From: Clostridia bacterium
GTDB lineage: Bacteria; Bacillota; Clostridia; Christensenellales; UBA1242
Length of the DNA stretch: 23,787 nt
Assembly: GCA_023228225.1 (NCBI GenBank)
Contig: JALOBO010000019.1
Location: 1 to 23,787 of the forward strand
Direction: 5' to 3'
Shown: positions 1-7,702 of the stretch, in pieces
Numbering within the stretch: position 1 is the first letter of the stretch
Layout of the letters: each line of letters begins with the position of its first letter
The notes under the pieces: generated by a model
Databases searched by the model: none
The model's input: only the letters and a program-made list of their open reading frames with translations
Told to the model about the DNA's origin: nothing
Made by a program: the position numbers and the translations under genes

Positions 1-18
1 ACAGTTTTTTTAAATTAA

Positions 19-198
19 TTATTTTTTTAAATTTCTTTTTCTTGCCGCTTCGGCTTTATGCTTACGCTTAACACTAGGCTTTTCATATTCTTGGCGTTTA
101 CGGAGTTCGCCGATAATACCATCTTTTTGGCATTTACGCTTAAATCGTTTTAACGCACTGTCAAGAGATTCATTTTCTCCTACTTTAACAGTTGACAC
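19..198 (-). CDS. rpsU: 30S ribosomal protein S21
   Basis: Ribosomal protein S21, a small basic protein of the 30S platform near the 3' end of 16S rRNA, where it helps initiation. The 59-residue product begins [19 protein letters not shown], carries the family core around [21 protein letters not shown], and ends in a Lys/Arg-rich tail ([16 protein letters not shown]), as is normal for Firmicutes S21. The start is GTG: an AGGTGA Shine-Dalgarno (plus-strand 205-210) lies 6 nt upstream and no in-frame ATG fits. It has its own promoter and a short leader with two small hairpins, so it can be made independently of the mtaB-HIT genes upstream. In related genomes rpsU is the usual end of the hrcA-dnaK-dnaJ-mtaB neighbourhood. 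Confidence 0.95.
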   Translation of the reverse strand: MSTVKVGENESLDSALKRFKRKCQKDGIIGELRKRQEYEKPSVKRKHKAEAARKRNLKK

Positions 199-208
199 CC
201 TTACTCAC

Positions 209-235
209 CTTCCTTGGGAAGTCGCCCATAGCGAC
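209..235 (-). promoter_or_regulatory. Two small hairpins in the rpsU leader next to the ribosome binding site
   Basis: Directly seen: GTCGC-TATGG-GCGAC (5 bp, plus 221-235) followed by CTTCC-CAA-GGAAG (5 bp, plus 209-221) in the roughly 47-nt leader. They end where the AGGTGA Shine-Dalgarno starts, and the second stem borders it. A role in S21 translational control is inference only; the stems are short. Confidence 0.35.
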
Positions 236-251
236 CTTAATTTACTTGTAT

Positions 252-280
252 AGTTTAATAGTTAAAAGGCAATATGTCAA
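252..280 (-). promoter_or_regulatory. Sigma-A promoter of rpsU
   Basis: On the minus strand, TTGACA (plus 275-280), a 17-bp spacer and TAAACT (plus 252-257). The -35 is perfect and the -10 matches 4 of 6. The predicted start is near 245, about 47 nt before the GTG start. The -35 lies in the loop of an AAAAGGC/GCCTTTT inverted repeat (264-287) that could weakly terminate transcripts from the HIT gene. Confidence 0.7.
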
Positions 281-336
281 GCCTTTTTTTAAATATTTAT
301 TTCAGGTAAAAATGATTAAAGCAGGCGGAAAAAATG

Positions 337-678
337 TTAAACAATAAAATTCATTTTTTGTCCGGATAAAATATGAATATGCAAGTGCATAACTCCTTGT
401 CCGGCATCTTCACCTTGATTAACAATTAAGCGATACCCATTTTCTAAATGCAACTTCTTTGAAAGTGTGGGTATTAATGCAATGCATTTGCCAACTACTT
501 CGGCTTGCCCTTTTGGCATATCCTTTATAGTAGCGTAATGCATTTTTGGTATCATTAAATAATGGTATTTGCAAATTGGATTTATATCTTTAATAATAAA
601 GCAATTCTCGTCTTCATACAGTTTTTCAGATTTAATTTTATTTTCACCTATTGCACAAAAAATACAATCATTTTTCAT
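337..678 (-). CDS. HIT family (histidine triad) nucleotide-binding protein, HinT-like
   Basis: A cytosolic HIT-superfamily protein of the HinT/PKCI branch, whose members hydrolyse purine nucleoside phosphoramidates and related adenylates. The 113-residue product shows CIFC (C5, C8) plus H47 as a likely zinc site, IPKMH in the core, VNQGEDAGQ, and the triad motif HLHIHIL (H98, H100, H102). I chose the ATG at 678 because AGGAGG sits 8 nt upstream; the 8 codons before it would read through that Shine-Dalgarno. It follows mtaB by 33 bp with no promoter in between, so it is probably the last gene of the heat-shock/mtaB transcript. The physiological substrate cannot be read from the sequence. Confidence 0.9.
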   Translation of the reverse strand: MKNDCIFCAIGENKIKSEKLYEDENCFIIKDINPICKYHYLMIPKMHYATIKDMPKGQAEVVGKCIALIPTLSKKLHLENGYRLIVNQGEDAGQGVMHLHIHILSGQKMNFIV

Positions 679-711
679 TTTTTTTAATAACCTCCTAATC
701 ATCTTTTTGGT

Positions 712-1959
712 TTAAATTAATTCGGCTTTTAAACCATTTTTATAAAAATCGTTTAGCCTTACATTAACTACTGTATCTTCTTTTAAATTATTACCTAAAA
801 TATAAGTCATAATGTAGTTTTTTGTATAGCCTTTTGCTTCGCCATTTTCCACAGTTTCAATCAAAACGCTTTCTGTTTTTCCGATATTTTGTTGTAAAAA
901 CTCTCGTTCTAAATCTTTTGCAATTACTTTAAGTCGTGCTTCACGCTGACTTTTAATCGCAAAACTTACTTGTTTAAATTTTTCCGCCGGAGTACCAGTT
1001 CTCAAAGAATACGGGAAAATATGAATAGTTGTAAACTTTGCTTTGCTTACCACTTCCAAGGTTTCTTCAAATTCTTGGTCTGTTTCGGTCGGAAAACCAA
1101 CTATAACATCAGTAGCGATTGTAGCGTTAGGAAAATGCTTTCTAATTAGTTCCACTTTTTCTAAGTATGTAATAGAAGTATATTTACGATTCATCTTTTT
1201 TAATATTGTATCACTTCCGCTTTGCATTGATAAATGAAAATGTTCACAAAAATATGGCAAAGTTTTAAGCGCGTCTAAAAATTCTTCGGTAATTATATTT
1301 TGTTCAAGTGAACCTAATCTAATTCTAATTTTTAAATTACTTAATGCTTTAACTAACTCAATAAGGTTAGTGTTAATGTTTGAACCATAATCCGAAATAT
1401 TTATACCAGTTAACACAATCTCTTTCACATTTTTCGGAAGATTACTACATTCATCAAAAATAGACTTAATATCACGCGATCGACTACACCCTCTTAAATG
1501 TGGAATAATACAATAAGTACAATAACTATTACAACCGTCTTGTATTTTTATATATGTTCGTGTGCGTGTCGGCATTGGGTTTGATATATTCTCATAATCA
1601 ATAGGTAGTGTATTTAATTTATATGATACACTATCTATAAGGTTTGCAATATTATTTCTATTTGCTGTTCCCATTACAACCGTAACATTATCTCGCTCAA
1701 TAAATTGGTTAGGATTATTTTGTGAAGCACAACCACAAACAATAATTTTAGCATTCGGCGAGTATTTACTTAGTTTAGTAATAGTTTGTCTTGATTTTTT
1801 TTCCGCCTCACTTGTAACCGCACAAGTGTTAATAATAAAAGCATCAGCCAATGAATAATCGGCTACAATTTTATGTCCTCTTTTTTTTAACACTGTGGCA
1901 AGCGAATCGCTTTCATATTGATTGACTTTACAGCCTAATGTATATATTGATATGTTCAT
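712..1959 (-). CDS. mtaB: tRNA t6A37 methylthiotransferase MtaB
   Basis: A radical-SAM methylthiotransferase that converts t6A37 to ms2t6A37 in ANN-decoding tRNAs. Domains in order: N-terminal UPF0004 domain with the auxiliary-cluster cysteines (TLGCKVNQYES C10, NTCAVT C46, VCGCASQ C77); the radical SAM core with CNSYCTYC (C143, C147, C150); and a C-terminal TRAM domain from about residue 355 (VLIETVENGEAKGYT onward). The KVNQYES and CAVTSEAEKKSRQ wording fits MtaB rather than MiaB or RimO. The ATG at 1959 is preferred over the in-frame ATG at 1971: GGGAG lies 5 nt upstream of the former, and it begins 2 nt after the rsmE stop, suggesting translational coupling. The length of 415 residues is typical. 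Confidence 0.93.
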   Translation of the reverse strand: MNISIYTLGCKVNQYESDSLATVLKKRGHKIVADYSLADAFIINTCAVTSEAEKKSRQTITKLSKYSPNAKIIVCGCASQNNPNQFIERDNVTVVMGTANRNNIANLIDSVSYKLNTLPIDYENISNPMPTRTRTYIKIQDGCNSYCTYCIIPHLRGCSRSRDIKSIFDECSNLPKNVKEIVLTGINISDYGSNINTNLIELVKALSNLKIRIRLGSLEQNIITEEFLDALKTLPYFCEHFHLSMQSGSDTILKKMNRKYTSITYLEKVELIRKHFPNATIATDVIVGFPTETDQEFEETLEVVSKAKFTTIHIFPYSLRTGTPAEKFKQVSFAIKSQREARLKVIAKDLEREFLQQNIGKTESVLIETVENGEAKGYTKNYIMTYILGNNLKEDTVVNVRLNDFYKNGLKAELI

Positions 1960-1961
1960 AA

Positions 1962-2693
1962 TTACTCCCATTCATTTAGGTCAAACATAGTACACGCAAG
2001 TATGCTAATGGCTGCGGTTTCTGCTCGCAAAATGCGTTTACCCAGTTTAACCGACACTGCACCAACGCTCATTAATTCTTCTACTTCTTCTGTTGAAAAA
2101 CCACCCTCAGAGCCTACAATTAAAGTAACAACTTTGGATTTTATATTAGTTAATGCTTGTTTTAAAGTATTTGCATTTTCATTTTCATACGCTAGTATAA
2201 CATTTTTATTATTTTTGACAAATTTTAATAAATCATCAAAATTTTGCACTTCACTAATTTCTGGTATAATTGCCCGCCTGCTTTGCTTAGCCGCCGATAA
2301 TGCAATTTTGTAAAATCGGTCATTTTTACTTAAACTATTTTCCGCAACCGTATATTTGCTTGTAAATGGTACAATTTTAGTAACGCCAAGTTCAGTAGCC
2401 TTTTGAATTATAAAGTCCATTTTTTCGCCTTTTACAAGCCCTTGATACAAGGTAACATTTAATCTTGGTTCAGAATTTGTATATTCTTCACTAACAATGT
2501 CTAACAAAGTTCTAGACTTTTCAATCTTGCTAACAACAGCATTATATTCTTTTCCCGTACCATCGCAGACTACTACATTGTCACCTTGTCTTAATCTGAG
2601 CACAATAGATAAATGTCGATGTTCATCACCCATCAAAAAAACATGTCCGCCTATGATGTTACTCTTTTCGGTAAAAAATCTTCTTTCACTCAT
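1962..2693 (-). CDS. rsmE: 16S rRNA m3U1498 methyltransferase RsmE
   Basis: A SPOUT-class methyltransferase that makes 3-methyluridine at 16S rRNA position 1498 (E. coli numbering) using SAM. The 243 residues are normal for the family. The N-terminal PUA-like part contains RRFF and GDEHRHLSIVLRLRQGD; the C-terminal knot shows QGLVKGEKMDFIIQKATELG, VGSEGGFS (194-200) and LGKRILRAETA (217-227). A GGAG Shine-Dalgarno lies 5 nt before the ATG. It follows dnaJ by 19 bp. In many Firmicutes prmA lies between these two genes, but it is absent here. mtaB follows almost without a gap. Confidence 0.95.
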   Translation of the reverse strand: MSERRFFTEKSNIIGGHVFLMGDEHRHLSIVLRLRQGDNVVVCDGTGKEYNAVVSKIEKSRTLLDIVSEEYTNSEPRLNVTLYQGLVKGEKMDFIIQKATELGVTKIVPFTSKYTVAENSLSKNDRFYKIALSAAKQSRRAIIPEISEVQNFDDLLKFVKNNKNVILAYENENANTLKQALTNIKSKVVTLIVGSEGGFSTEEVEELMSVGAVSVKLGKRILRAETAAISILACTMFDLNEWE

Positions 2694-2712
2694 ACTGCTC
2701 CAATTAAAATAC

Positions 2713-3867
2713 TTATTTAATACTATTTAGTTTATCTAGATACTGTTTATATTTAGTATAACTTACATCACTTGACCTTGCAAGTTTTTCAAGTTCAGAT
2801 TTTGTTAATCTATCTAATGATTTTGGGAATTCTACATTTATTGTAATGTACATATCGCCCTTGGCGTTGCGTCTTAGATTTTTTATTCCTTCACCATGGC
2901 GCTTAAATACAGTACCAGATTGTGTTAATTCAGGTACTGTAAAACTAATTTTACCATTTAATGTGGGTATTTGTATAGTTCCGCCCAAAATACTAAGTGT
3001 ATAAGGAATATACACATTTAAATATAAATCATATTCTTTGCGTACAAGCAGTGCATGAGGCCTTACTTTTACTTCTATAATTAGGTCGCCATTTATTGCG
3101 CCATCTTTACCATTGTCGCCTTCACCTCGCAATGTAATTGCTTGACCGTTATCAATTCCCGCTGGTACTTTTATTGTAACATTTCTATTAACGCGAACTA
3201 TTCCTTTGCCTAAACACTCAGTGCATTTTTGCTTTATAATTTTGCCTGTGCCACCACAAGTGCGGCAAGTGCCTACATTTACAACCCTACCAAATACAGT
3301 ATCTTGTTGATAGCGTTTTTGCCCGCTACCGCCACAGTCTGAACAAGTTGCAAACTCTTTTCCATCTTTTGCACCAGTACCATTACACTTTGTACAATTT
3401 TCCATACGAGACACTAGTACAGTTTTTTCAACACCAAAAGCCGCTTCTTCAAATGTTAAATCCAAACTTGCCGAAATATCGGCACCCTTTGAAACACGAT
3501 GCGCCGATCCGCTTGAAAAGCCACCGCCAAATATATTGCTAAAAATATCTTCAAAACCGCCAAAATTAGTTCCTCCTCCACCACCAAAGAAACTGCTAAA
3601 CCCGCCACCGTTACTGGCTGACCCACCAAAGTTATTAAATGGGTTACCTTCGGCAGAACCGAAATTGTCATAATTAGAGCGTTTTTGTTCATCGCCTAAT
3701 ATTTCATACGCTTCATTAATATCTTTAAATTTTGCTGTGGCATCGGAGGCTTTATTTAAGTCGGGGTGATATTGTTTTGCAAGTTTGCGATATGCCGATT
3801 TAATTTCATCGGCACTCGCAGTTTTTGACACGCCCAGTATGTCATAATAGTTTTTATTTTGTGCCAT
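2713..3867 (-). CDS. dnaJ: Chaperone protein DnaJ (Hsp40, type I)
   Basis: Co-chaperone that delivers unfolded clients to DnaK and stimulates its ATPase. Full class-I layout in 384 residues: J domain 1-70 with HPD at 34-36; a long Gly/Phe-rich linker 72-120 containing an [12 protein letters not shown] segment; a zinc-binding domain with four CxxCxGxG repeats starting at C158, C175, C201 and C215; then the C-terminal substrate-binding domains. A TAGGAG Shine-Dalgarno precedes the ATG. It lies 37 bp after dnaK, and that gap contains a perfect 12-bp palindrome (GTTGCTAGCAAC, 3889-3900) that may form a small hairpin. A second-frame reading of the Gly/Phe region gives a spurious 78-codon ORF. Confidence 0.97.
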   Translation of the reverse strand: MAQNKNYYDILGVSKTASADEIKSAYRKLAKQYHPDLNKASDATAKFKDINEAYEILGDEQKRSNYDNFGSAEGNPFNNFGGSASNGGGFSSFFGGGGGTNFGGFEDIFSNIFGGGFSSGSAHRVSKGADISASLDLTFEEAAFGVEKTVLVSRMENCTKCNGTGAKDGKEFATCSDCGGSGQKRYQQDTVFGRVVNVGTCRTCGGTGKIIKQKCTECLGKGIVRVNRNVTIKVPAGIDNGQAITLRGEGDNGKDGAINGDLIIEVKVRPHALLVRKEYDLYLNVYIPYTLSILGGTIQIPTLNGKISFTVPELTQSGTVFKRHGEGIKNLRRNAKGDMYITINVEFPKSLDRLTKSELEKLARSSDVSYTKYKQYLDKLNSIK

Positions 3868-3904
3868 TTAATTCTCCTAAAAAGCAAAGTTGCTAGCAAC
3901 AGAT

Positions 3905-5773
3905 TTATTTGTTACTATCACTATCCCCACCATCAGTTTTGTAATCATCTTTTCCTAAGTTAACATCTTCTCCATTGGTTTGCTGACTGTTATCACTGGC
4001 GTTTTGTTCCGGGTGCTCTTTTTGATATTCAGCACCAGCAGTTTGATACATTTTTGTAAATACATCATTAGACACTTTTTGAAGTTCATCAAGTGAAGAT
4101 TTAATTACATTAATGTCATCGGATTCAAAATCCTTTTTAGATTTTTCAATTTGTTCGGTAAGTTTATTTTTGTCTTCCGCGGATAATTTATCGCCATTTT
4201 CTTTAAGCATTTTTTCTAGCGTGTAAACCATTTGATCAGCACTATTTTTTGTATCTACAAATTCACGGCGTTTTTTATCTTCTTCGGCATTTGCCTCTGC
4301 CTCTTTAATTGCTTTATCAATTTCTTTATCATCTAAATTTGAAGAAGATGTTATGGTAATACTTTGAGATTTATTTGTTCCAAGGTCCTTTGCTGATACA
4401 TGAACAATGCCATTAGCATCAATATCAAATGTAACTTCAATTTGTGGAATACCACGTGGTGCAGGTGGAATACCAACTAAACTAAATCTGCCAAGGGTTT
4501 TATTGTATGAAGCAAATTCGCGTTCGCCTTGTAATACATGAATATCAACCCCAGATTGGTTATCACTTGCAGTGGAGAATATTTGTGATTTTTTTGCTGG
4601 TATTGTGGTATTGCGATTAATTAATTTTGTAAATACTCCGCCCATTGTTTCAATACCTAACGATAGCGGAGTTACATCTAGTAAAAGAACATCTTTAACT
4701 TCGCCAACAAGGACACCGGCTTGAATTGCGGCACCAATTGCAACACATTCATCTGGGTTAATTCCTTTAAATGGATCTTTGCCCATATATTTTTTAACTG
4801 CTTCATAAACTGCCGGAATACGAGTAGAACCGCCAACAAGTACAACTTTATCAATTTGACTTGTTGATAATCCTGCATCTTTAAGTGCATTAGTTAAATA
4901 TTTTAAACTTTTGTCAATAAAATCTGAAATTAAATTTTCAAATTTTGCTCTTGTTAAGTCATATTCAAGGTGTTTTGCACCACTTGCATTTGCTGTAATA
5001 AAAGGTAAACTAATTGTAGTTTTTACAACACTTGATAGTTCAATTTTGGCTTTCTCAGATGCTTCTTTTAGTCTTTGCATTGCACTTTTATCTTCTCTAA
5101 GTGAAATTCCGTATTTTGCTTTAAAATCATCAGCCAAAAGGTTCATAATGCGTAAGTCAAAATCATCACCACCAAGTAATGTATCGCCATTTGTAGCCAA
5201 TACTTCAAATACTCCATCACCAATTTCAAGCACAGACACATCAAATGTACCGCCACCTAAATCGTATACTAATATTTTTTGGTTTTTATTTTCGGCTTTA
5301 TCAAGACCATAAGCAAGTGCTGCCGCTGTTGGTTCATTTATAATTCTTAATACTTCAAGTCCTGCAATTTTGCCGGCATCTTTGGTAGCCTGTCTTTGTG
5401 AGTCCGAAAAATATGCGGGAACAGTAATAACTGCTTGCGTTACTTTTTCACCTAAATAACTTTCTGCATCTAATTTTAATTTATTAAGTATCATTGCAGA
5501 AATTTCGGGCGGAGTATAAGATTTACCTTGTGCAGTAACCTTTTTATCTGAACCCATTATTCTTTTAATTGAAGTGACAGTGTTTTCGGGGTTAGCGACA
5601 GCCTGTCTTTTTGCGACCTGTCCCACCAATCTTTCGCCATCTTTACTAAAACCAACTACCGAAGGTGTAGTTCTTGCCCCATCTGAATTTGGTATAACTG
5701 TTGGATTTCCTCCTTCCATAATGGCAACACATGAATTTGTAGTGCCTAAATCAATTCCTATTACTTTACTCAT
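3905..5773 (-). CDS. dnaK: Chaperone protein DnaK (Hsp70)
   Basis: ATP-dependent Hsp70 chaperone, cytosolic, working with DnaJ and GrpE. The 622 residues include the phosphate-1 loop [12 protein letters not shown] near the N-terminus, [16 protein letters not shown] (phosphate-2), [10 protein letters not shown], the linker [15 protein letters not shown], and the substrate-binding beta domain ([25 protein letters not shown]). The helical lid ends in a Gln/Asn/Asp-rich tail. That tail finishes [18 protein letters not shown] and lacks the common EEVD-like or DAEF ending. AAGGAG precedes the ATG. It is downstream of hrcA and grpE and so falls under the same CIRCE control; an AT-rich intercistronic hairpin separates it from grpE. 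Confidence 0.98.
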   Translation of the reverse strand: MSKVIGIDLGTTNSCVAIMEGGNPTVIPNSDGARTTPSVVGFSKDGERLVGQVAKRQAVANPENTVTSIKRIMGSDKKVTAQGKSYTPPEISAMILNKLKLDAESYLGEKVTQAVITVPAYFSDSQRQATKDAGKIAGLEVLRIINEPTAAALAYGLDKAENKNQKILVYDLGGGTFDVSVLEIGDGVFEVLATNGDTLLGGDDFDLRIMNLLADDFKAKYGISLREDKSAMQRLKEASEKAKIELSSVVKTTISLPFITANASGAKHLEYDLTRAKFENLISDFIDKSLKYLTNALKDAGLSTSQIDKVVLVGGSTRIPAVYEAVKKYMGKDPFKGINPDECVAIGAAIQAGVLVGEVKDVLLLDVTPLSLGIETMGGVFTKLINRNTTIPAKKSQIFSTASDNQSGVDIHVLQGEREFASYNKTLGRFSLVGIPPAPRGIPQIEVTFDIDANGIVHVSAKDLGTNKSQSITITSSSNLDDKEIDKAIKEAEANAEEDKKRREFVDTKNSADQMVYTLEKMLKENGDKLSAEDKNKLTEQIEKSKKDFESDDINVIKSSLDELQKVSNDVFTKMYQTAGAEYQKEHPEQNASDNSQQTNGEDVNLGKDDYKTDGGDSDSNK

Positions 5774-5811
5774 TTTTTAATCTCCTTTTTTCTGAGTTTT
5801 ATTTTTATATA

Positions 5812-5840
5812 AATAATTTCATTTTTGTATGAAAATTATT
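5812..5840 (-). other. Intercistronic hairpin between grpE and dnaK
   Basis: Arms AATAATTTTCAT and ATGAAATTATT form 11 A/T-rich pairs with a 1-nt bulge around a 6-nt loop. No U-run follows on the minus strand, so it is not a good terminator. It may mark an mRNA processing or stability point that lets dnaK accumulate above hrcA and grpE; this is inference from position. Confidence 0.4.
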
Positions 5841-5846
5841 AGTTAA

Positions 5847-6440
5847 TTATTTTACCACTTTGACCATACTAAATCGAATTATGCGGCCATTAAAGATATA
5901 ACCTTTTTGATATTCTTCAACAATTGTTCCGCTTTTTTGTTTGTCATCTTCGGTGTTAGCAATTGCATTATGAAATTTCGGGTCAAATGCAAGTCCAGTT
6001 GAAGAATCAATAACTTTAACTCCCAAATTTTCTAAGTTTGACAACATTTGTTTTTTAATAAGATCTAATCCCTTTAAACTTGACTCATCATCAACTAGTG
6101 TATTGGCTCTATCAAGAGCATCTATTGCAGGTAAAAATTTTTCTACTGCTAAAATAATCCCTTCTTCGCGCTCTTTAATTGCTATTTCTACATTTCGTTT
6201 TTTATAATTTTCTAAATCTGCACCATAACGCTTTGCCAAGTTTAAATATTCATCACTCTTCTGCTTTTCGTTTAAATATAAAATTTTGTAATTTTTGTTA
6301 TCTTCGCAAGTGCAGTTTTCATCACATTCACAAGTGTCATCGCAAGTGCAATTTTCTTGTTCACAAGAACAATTTTCACCGCAAGTGCAATCATTTTCAT
6401 TTTTTTGCATAGTATCTTTTTCTTTTTTCTTATTTGTCAT
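5847..6440 (-). CDS. grpE: Nucleotide exchange factor GrpE with a cysteine-rich N-terminal extension
   Basis: GrpE releases ADP from DnaK and acts as the thermosensor of the Hsp70 cycle. The family part starts near residue 50: a long helix (YLNLAKRYGADLENYKKR, then the EREEGIILAVEKFLPAIDALDRA core), then the beta-wing with FDPKFHNAI and YQKGYIFNGRIIRFSMVKV. The unusual part is residues 18-45: five CxC pairs (C18/20, 24/26, 31/33, 37/39, 43/45) separated by 3-4 mostly acidic or Asn residues. There is no other Cys in the protein. The ATG at 6440 has GGAGG 5 nt upstream; an ATG at 6470 has no Shine-Dalgarno. The length is 197 aa. It follows hrcA by 48 bp, with an A/T palindrome (6470-6488) just after the hrcA stop. 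A metal-binding or redox role for the extension is inference. Confidence 0.93.
   Translation of the reverse strand: MTNKKKEKDTMQKNENDCTCGENCSCEQENCTCDDTCECDENCTCEDNKNYKILYLNEKQKSDEYLNLAKRYGADLENYKKRNVEIAIKEREEGIILAVEKFLPAIDALDRANTLVDDESSLKGLDLIKKQMLSNLENLGVKVIDSSTGLAFDPKFHNAIANTEDDKQKSGTIVEEYQKGYIFNGRIIRFSMVKVVK
6306..6395 (-). repeat. Degenerate in-frame repeat encoding the CxC-rich segment of GrpE
   Basis: The plus-strand string GCAAGTGCA recurs at 6306, 6342 and 6381, each copy followed by TTTTC within a few bases. The spacings (36 and 39 bp) are multiples of three. The repeat encodes ENCTCDDTCECD-type units of about 12 residues, so the cysteine segment probably grew by in-frame duplication. 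Confidence 0.6.
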
Positions 6441-6488
6441 AATTCCTCCGCATTTATTTTTTATAAACATAATTTAATTATTAAATTA

Positions 6489-7538
6489 CTATTTACCTGT
6501 TGTTTTTTTATCCATTTTTTTAAGTTCGTCTACCACAAATTTTAATGCTGCGGCCGCCAAACCATAATCCATTCTTTGTGGTCCTATAACACCAATTGAG
6601 GCAATTTGCTCATTTCCCATAAGATAATTAGCCTTTACTAGTGAACAGCCTGCAAACTCTTGATTATCAATTTCTGAGCCAATAACATAACTAATTTCTT
6701 GATCACTTTCGGTATTTAGCATATTTTCTATTGCGGTTTTATCTTCCAAAAATTCTAATAAGTGTTTTGCCTTATCTATGTCGTTATATTCGGGATTACT
6801 TAATAACTTACTCGCTCCGCCCTCAGAAAATATTGCTCTACTATCTACCGAGTCGGCATATTTGAGTAGTGAATTTAAAAGGTTGTTGAAAATAATTTGA
6901 TAATGCTTAATTTCGCGTTCCATTGCATCTTCATAATTATTAATATTGTTAATTAAATCCAGTATAGTTTTACTAATAAACTTCCGAGTTAAATAATATG
7001 AAGCATCAATGCAGTTTTGTTCGGTTACTGGACTTTTTAACTCGATTGTATTATTTATTATTCCTGTATTTGTTTCTATAAGCACAAGCGCCGAACCGTT
7101 TATTAAGGGTATAATTTTAATACTATTAATTAAAAGTTTATCAAATCCGCTTACCATAACAACCGTTGGATAATTTGTAGCACGACTTACTACTTTTGCA
7201 ATATCGCGTATGATTTCCGATAAATATGCGGTGCGGTTGTTAAACACACTTTTTATATCGGCAAGCGTTTCTTTATTAAAAGAACTTTTTGGCATAATCG
7301 AATTTACAAAATATCGATATGCCTTTTCAGTGGGAATGCGTCCGCCCGAAGTATGCACTTGTTTTAAATAGCCCATACTTTCTAGCGTAGAAAGTTCGTT
7401 TCGCAAAGTCGCAGTGCTGATTGACTGTAAAAACTTTTTTTGTATACCACCGCTTGTAATTGGTACGGCACATTTAATATAATCTTCTATTGCACCGCAA
7501 AGAATTTCTTGTTTGCGTTTACTAAGTTCTTCTATCAA
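6489..7538 (-). CDS. hrcA: Heat-inducible transcription repressor HrcA
   Basis: Repressor of class I heat-shock genes; it binds CIRCE and its activity is tuned by GroE in characterised Firmicutes. The 349 residues show the N-terminal winged helix (RKQEILCGAIEDYIK, SISTATLRNELSTLESMGYL, HTSGGRIPTEKAYRYFV) followed by a GAF-like region and the conserved end IGVIGPQRMDYGLAAAALKFV. The start is TTG at 7536-7538, supported by AAGGAGG 6 nt upstream and by the family N-terminus (LSKRKQEIL). It is first in the operon hrcA-grpE-dnaK-dnaJ-rsmE-mtaB-HIT, directly behind a promoter carrying CIRCE, so it is autoregulated. Confidence 0.96.
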   Translation of the reverse strand: MIEELSKRKQEILCGAIEDYIKCAVPITSGGIQKKFLQSISTATLRNELSTLESMGYLKQVHTSGGRIPTEKAYRYFVNSIMPKSSFNKETLADIKSVFNNRTAYLSEIIRDIAKVVSRATNYPTVVMVSGFDKLLINSIKIIPLINGSALVLIETNTGIINNTIELKSPVTEQNCIDASYYLTRKFISKTILDLINNINNYEDAMEREIKHYQIIFNNLLNSLLKYADSVDSRAIFSEGGASKLLSNPEYNDIDKAKHLLEFLEDKTAIENMLNTESDQEISYVIGSEIDNQEFAGCSLVKANYLMGNEQIASIGVIGPQRMDYGLAAAALKFVVDELKKMDKKTTGK

Positions 7539-7552
7539 TTCGTGCCTCCTTT

Positions 7553-7579
7553 TTAGCAGTCAAAATATTCAAGTGTTAG
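7553..7579. promoter_or_regulatory. Second, degenerate CIRCE-like site overlapping the main CIRCE
   Basis: TTAGCAGTC (7553-7561), a 9-bp spacer, then AAGTGTTAG (7571-7579), which matches the CIRCE right arm at 6 of 9 positions. Its left arm is an exact direct repeat of the main CIRCE left arm (7576-7584), and its right arm overlaps that arm. HrcA binding here is inference. Confidence 0.4.
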
Positions 7580-7602
7580 CAGTCAGTTAATTAGAGTGCT
7601 AA
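7576..7602. promoter_or_regulatory. CIRCE operator (HrcA binding site)
   Basis: TTAGCAGTC-N9-GAGTGCTAA differs from the CIRCE consensus TTAGCACTC-N9-GAGTGCTAA at one base. The symmetry extends outward to GTGTTAGC/GCTAACAC (7573-7605). It lies just downstream of the -10 box, in the first transcribed bases of the hrcA mRNA, the usual place for repression by HrcA. Confidence 0.95.
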
Positions 7603-7606
7603 CACA

Positions 7607-7635
7607 ATTCTATTTATTTATATCCTAATTGTCAA
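7607..7635 (-). promoter_or_regulatory. Sigma-A promoter of the hrcA-grpE-dnaK-dnaJ operon
   Basis: Minus-strand TTGACA (plus 7630-7635), 17-bp spacer, TAGAAT (plus 7607-7612). The CIRCE element follows within 4 bp. The leader to the TTG start is about 60 nt. Confidence 0.9.
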
Positions 7636-7702
7636 CTATTTATGCCACAATTTTTATAATATTTTTTACTAACAAATAAAAAACTGTTGTTAGCGTAAAT
7701 TT

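Noticed and set aside
3456..3692. 78-codon minus-strand ORF inside dnaJ
   Set aside because: It lies in another frame over the Gly/Phe and J-domain coding region of dnaJ, whose full-length protein matches the family throughout.
6306..6389. Cysteine run of GrpE as a frameshift or sequencing artefact
   Set aside because: The reading frame runs unbroken from a well-placed Shine-Dalgarno and ATG through the repeat into the GrpE domain, and the repeat units differ at synonymous and conservative positions.
6179..6545. Several plus-strand ORFs opposite grpE
   Set aside because: They are antisense products of the CxC-rich repeat and of A/T-rich DNA, with no start signal.
7669..7693. CTAACAA/TTGTTAG inverted repeat after trmFO as a terminator
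   Set aside because: Seven A/T-rich pairs with an 11-nt loop and no U-tract on the minus strand; not convincing.
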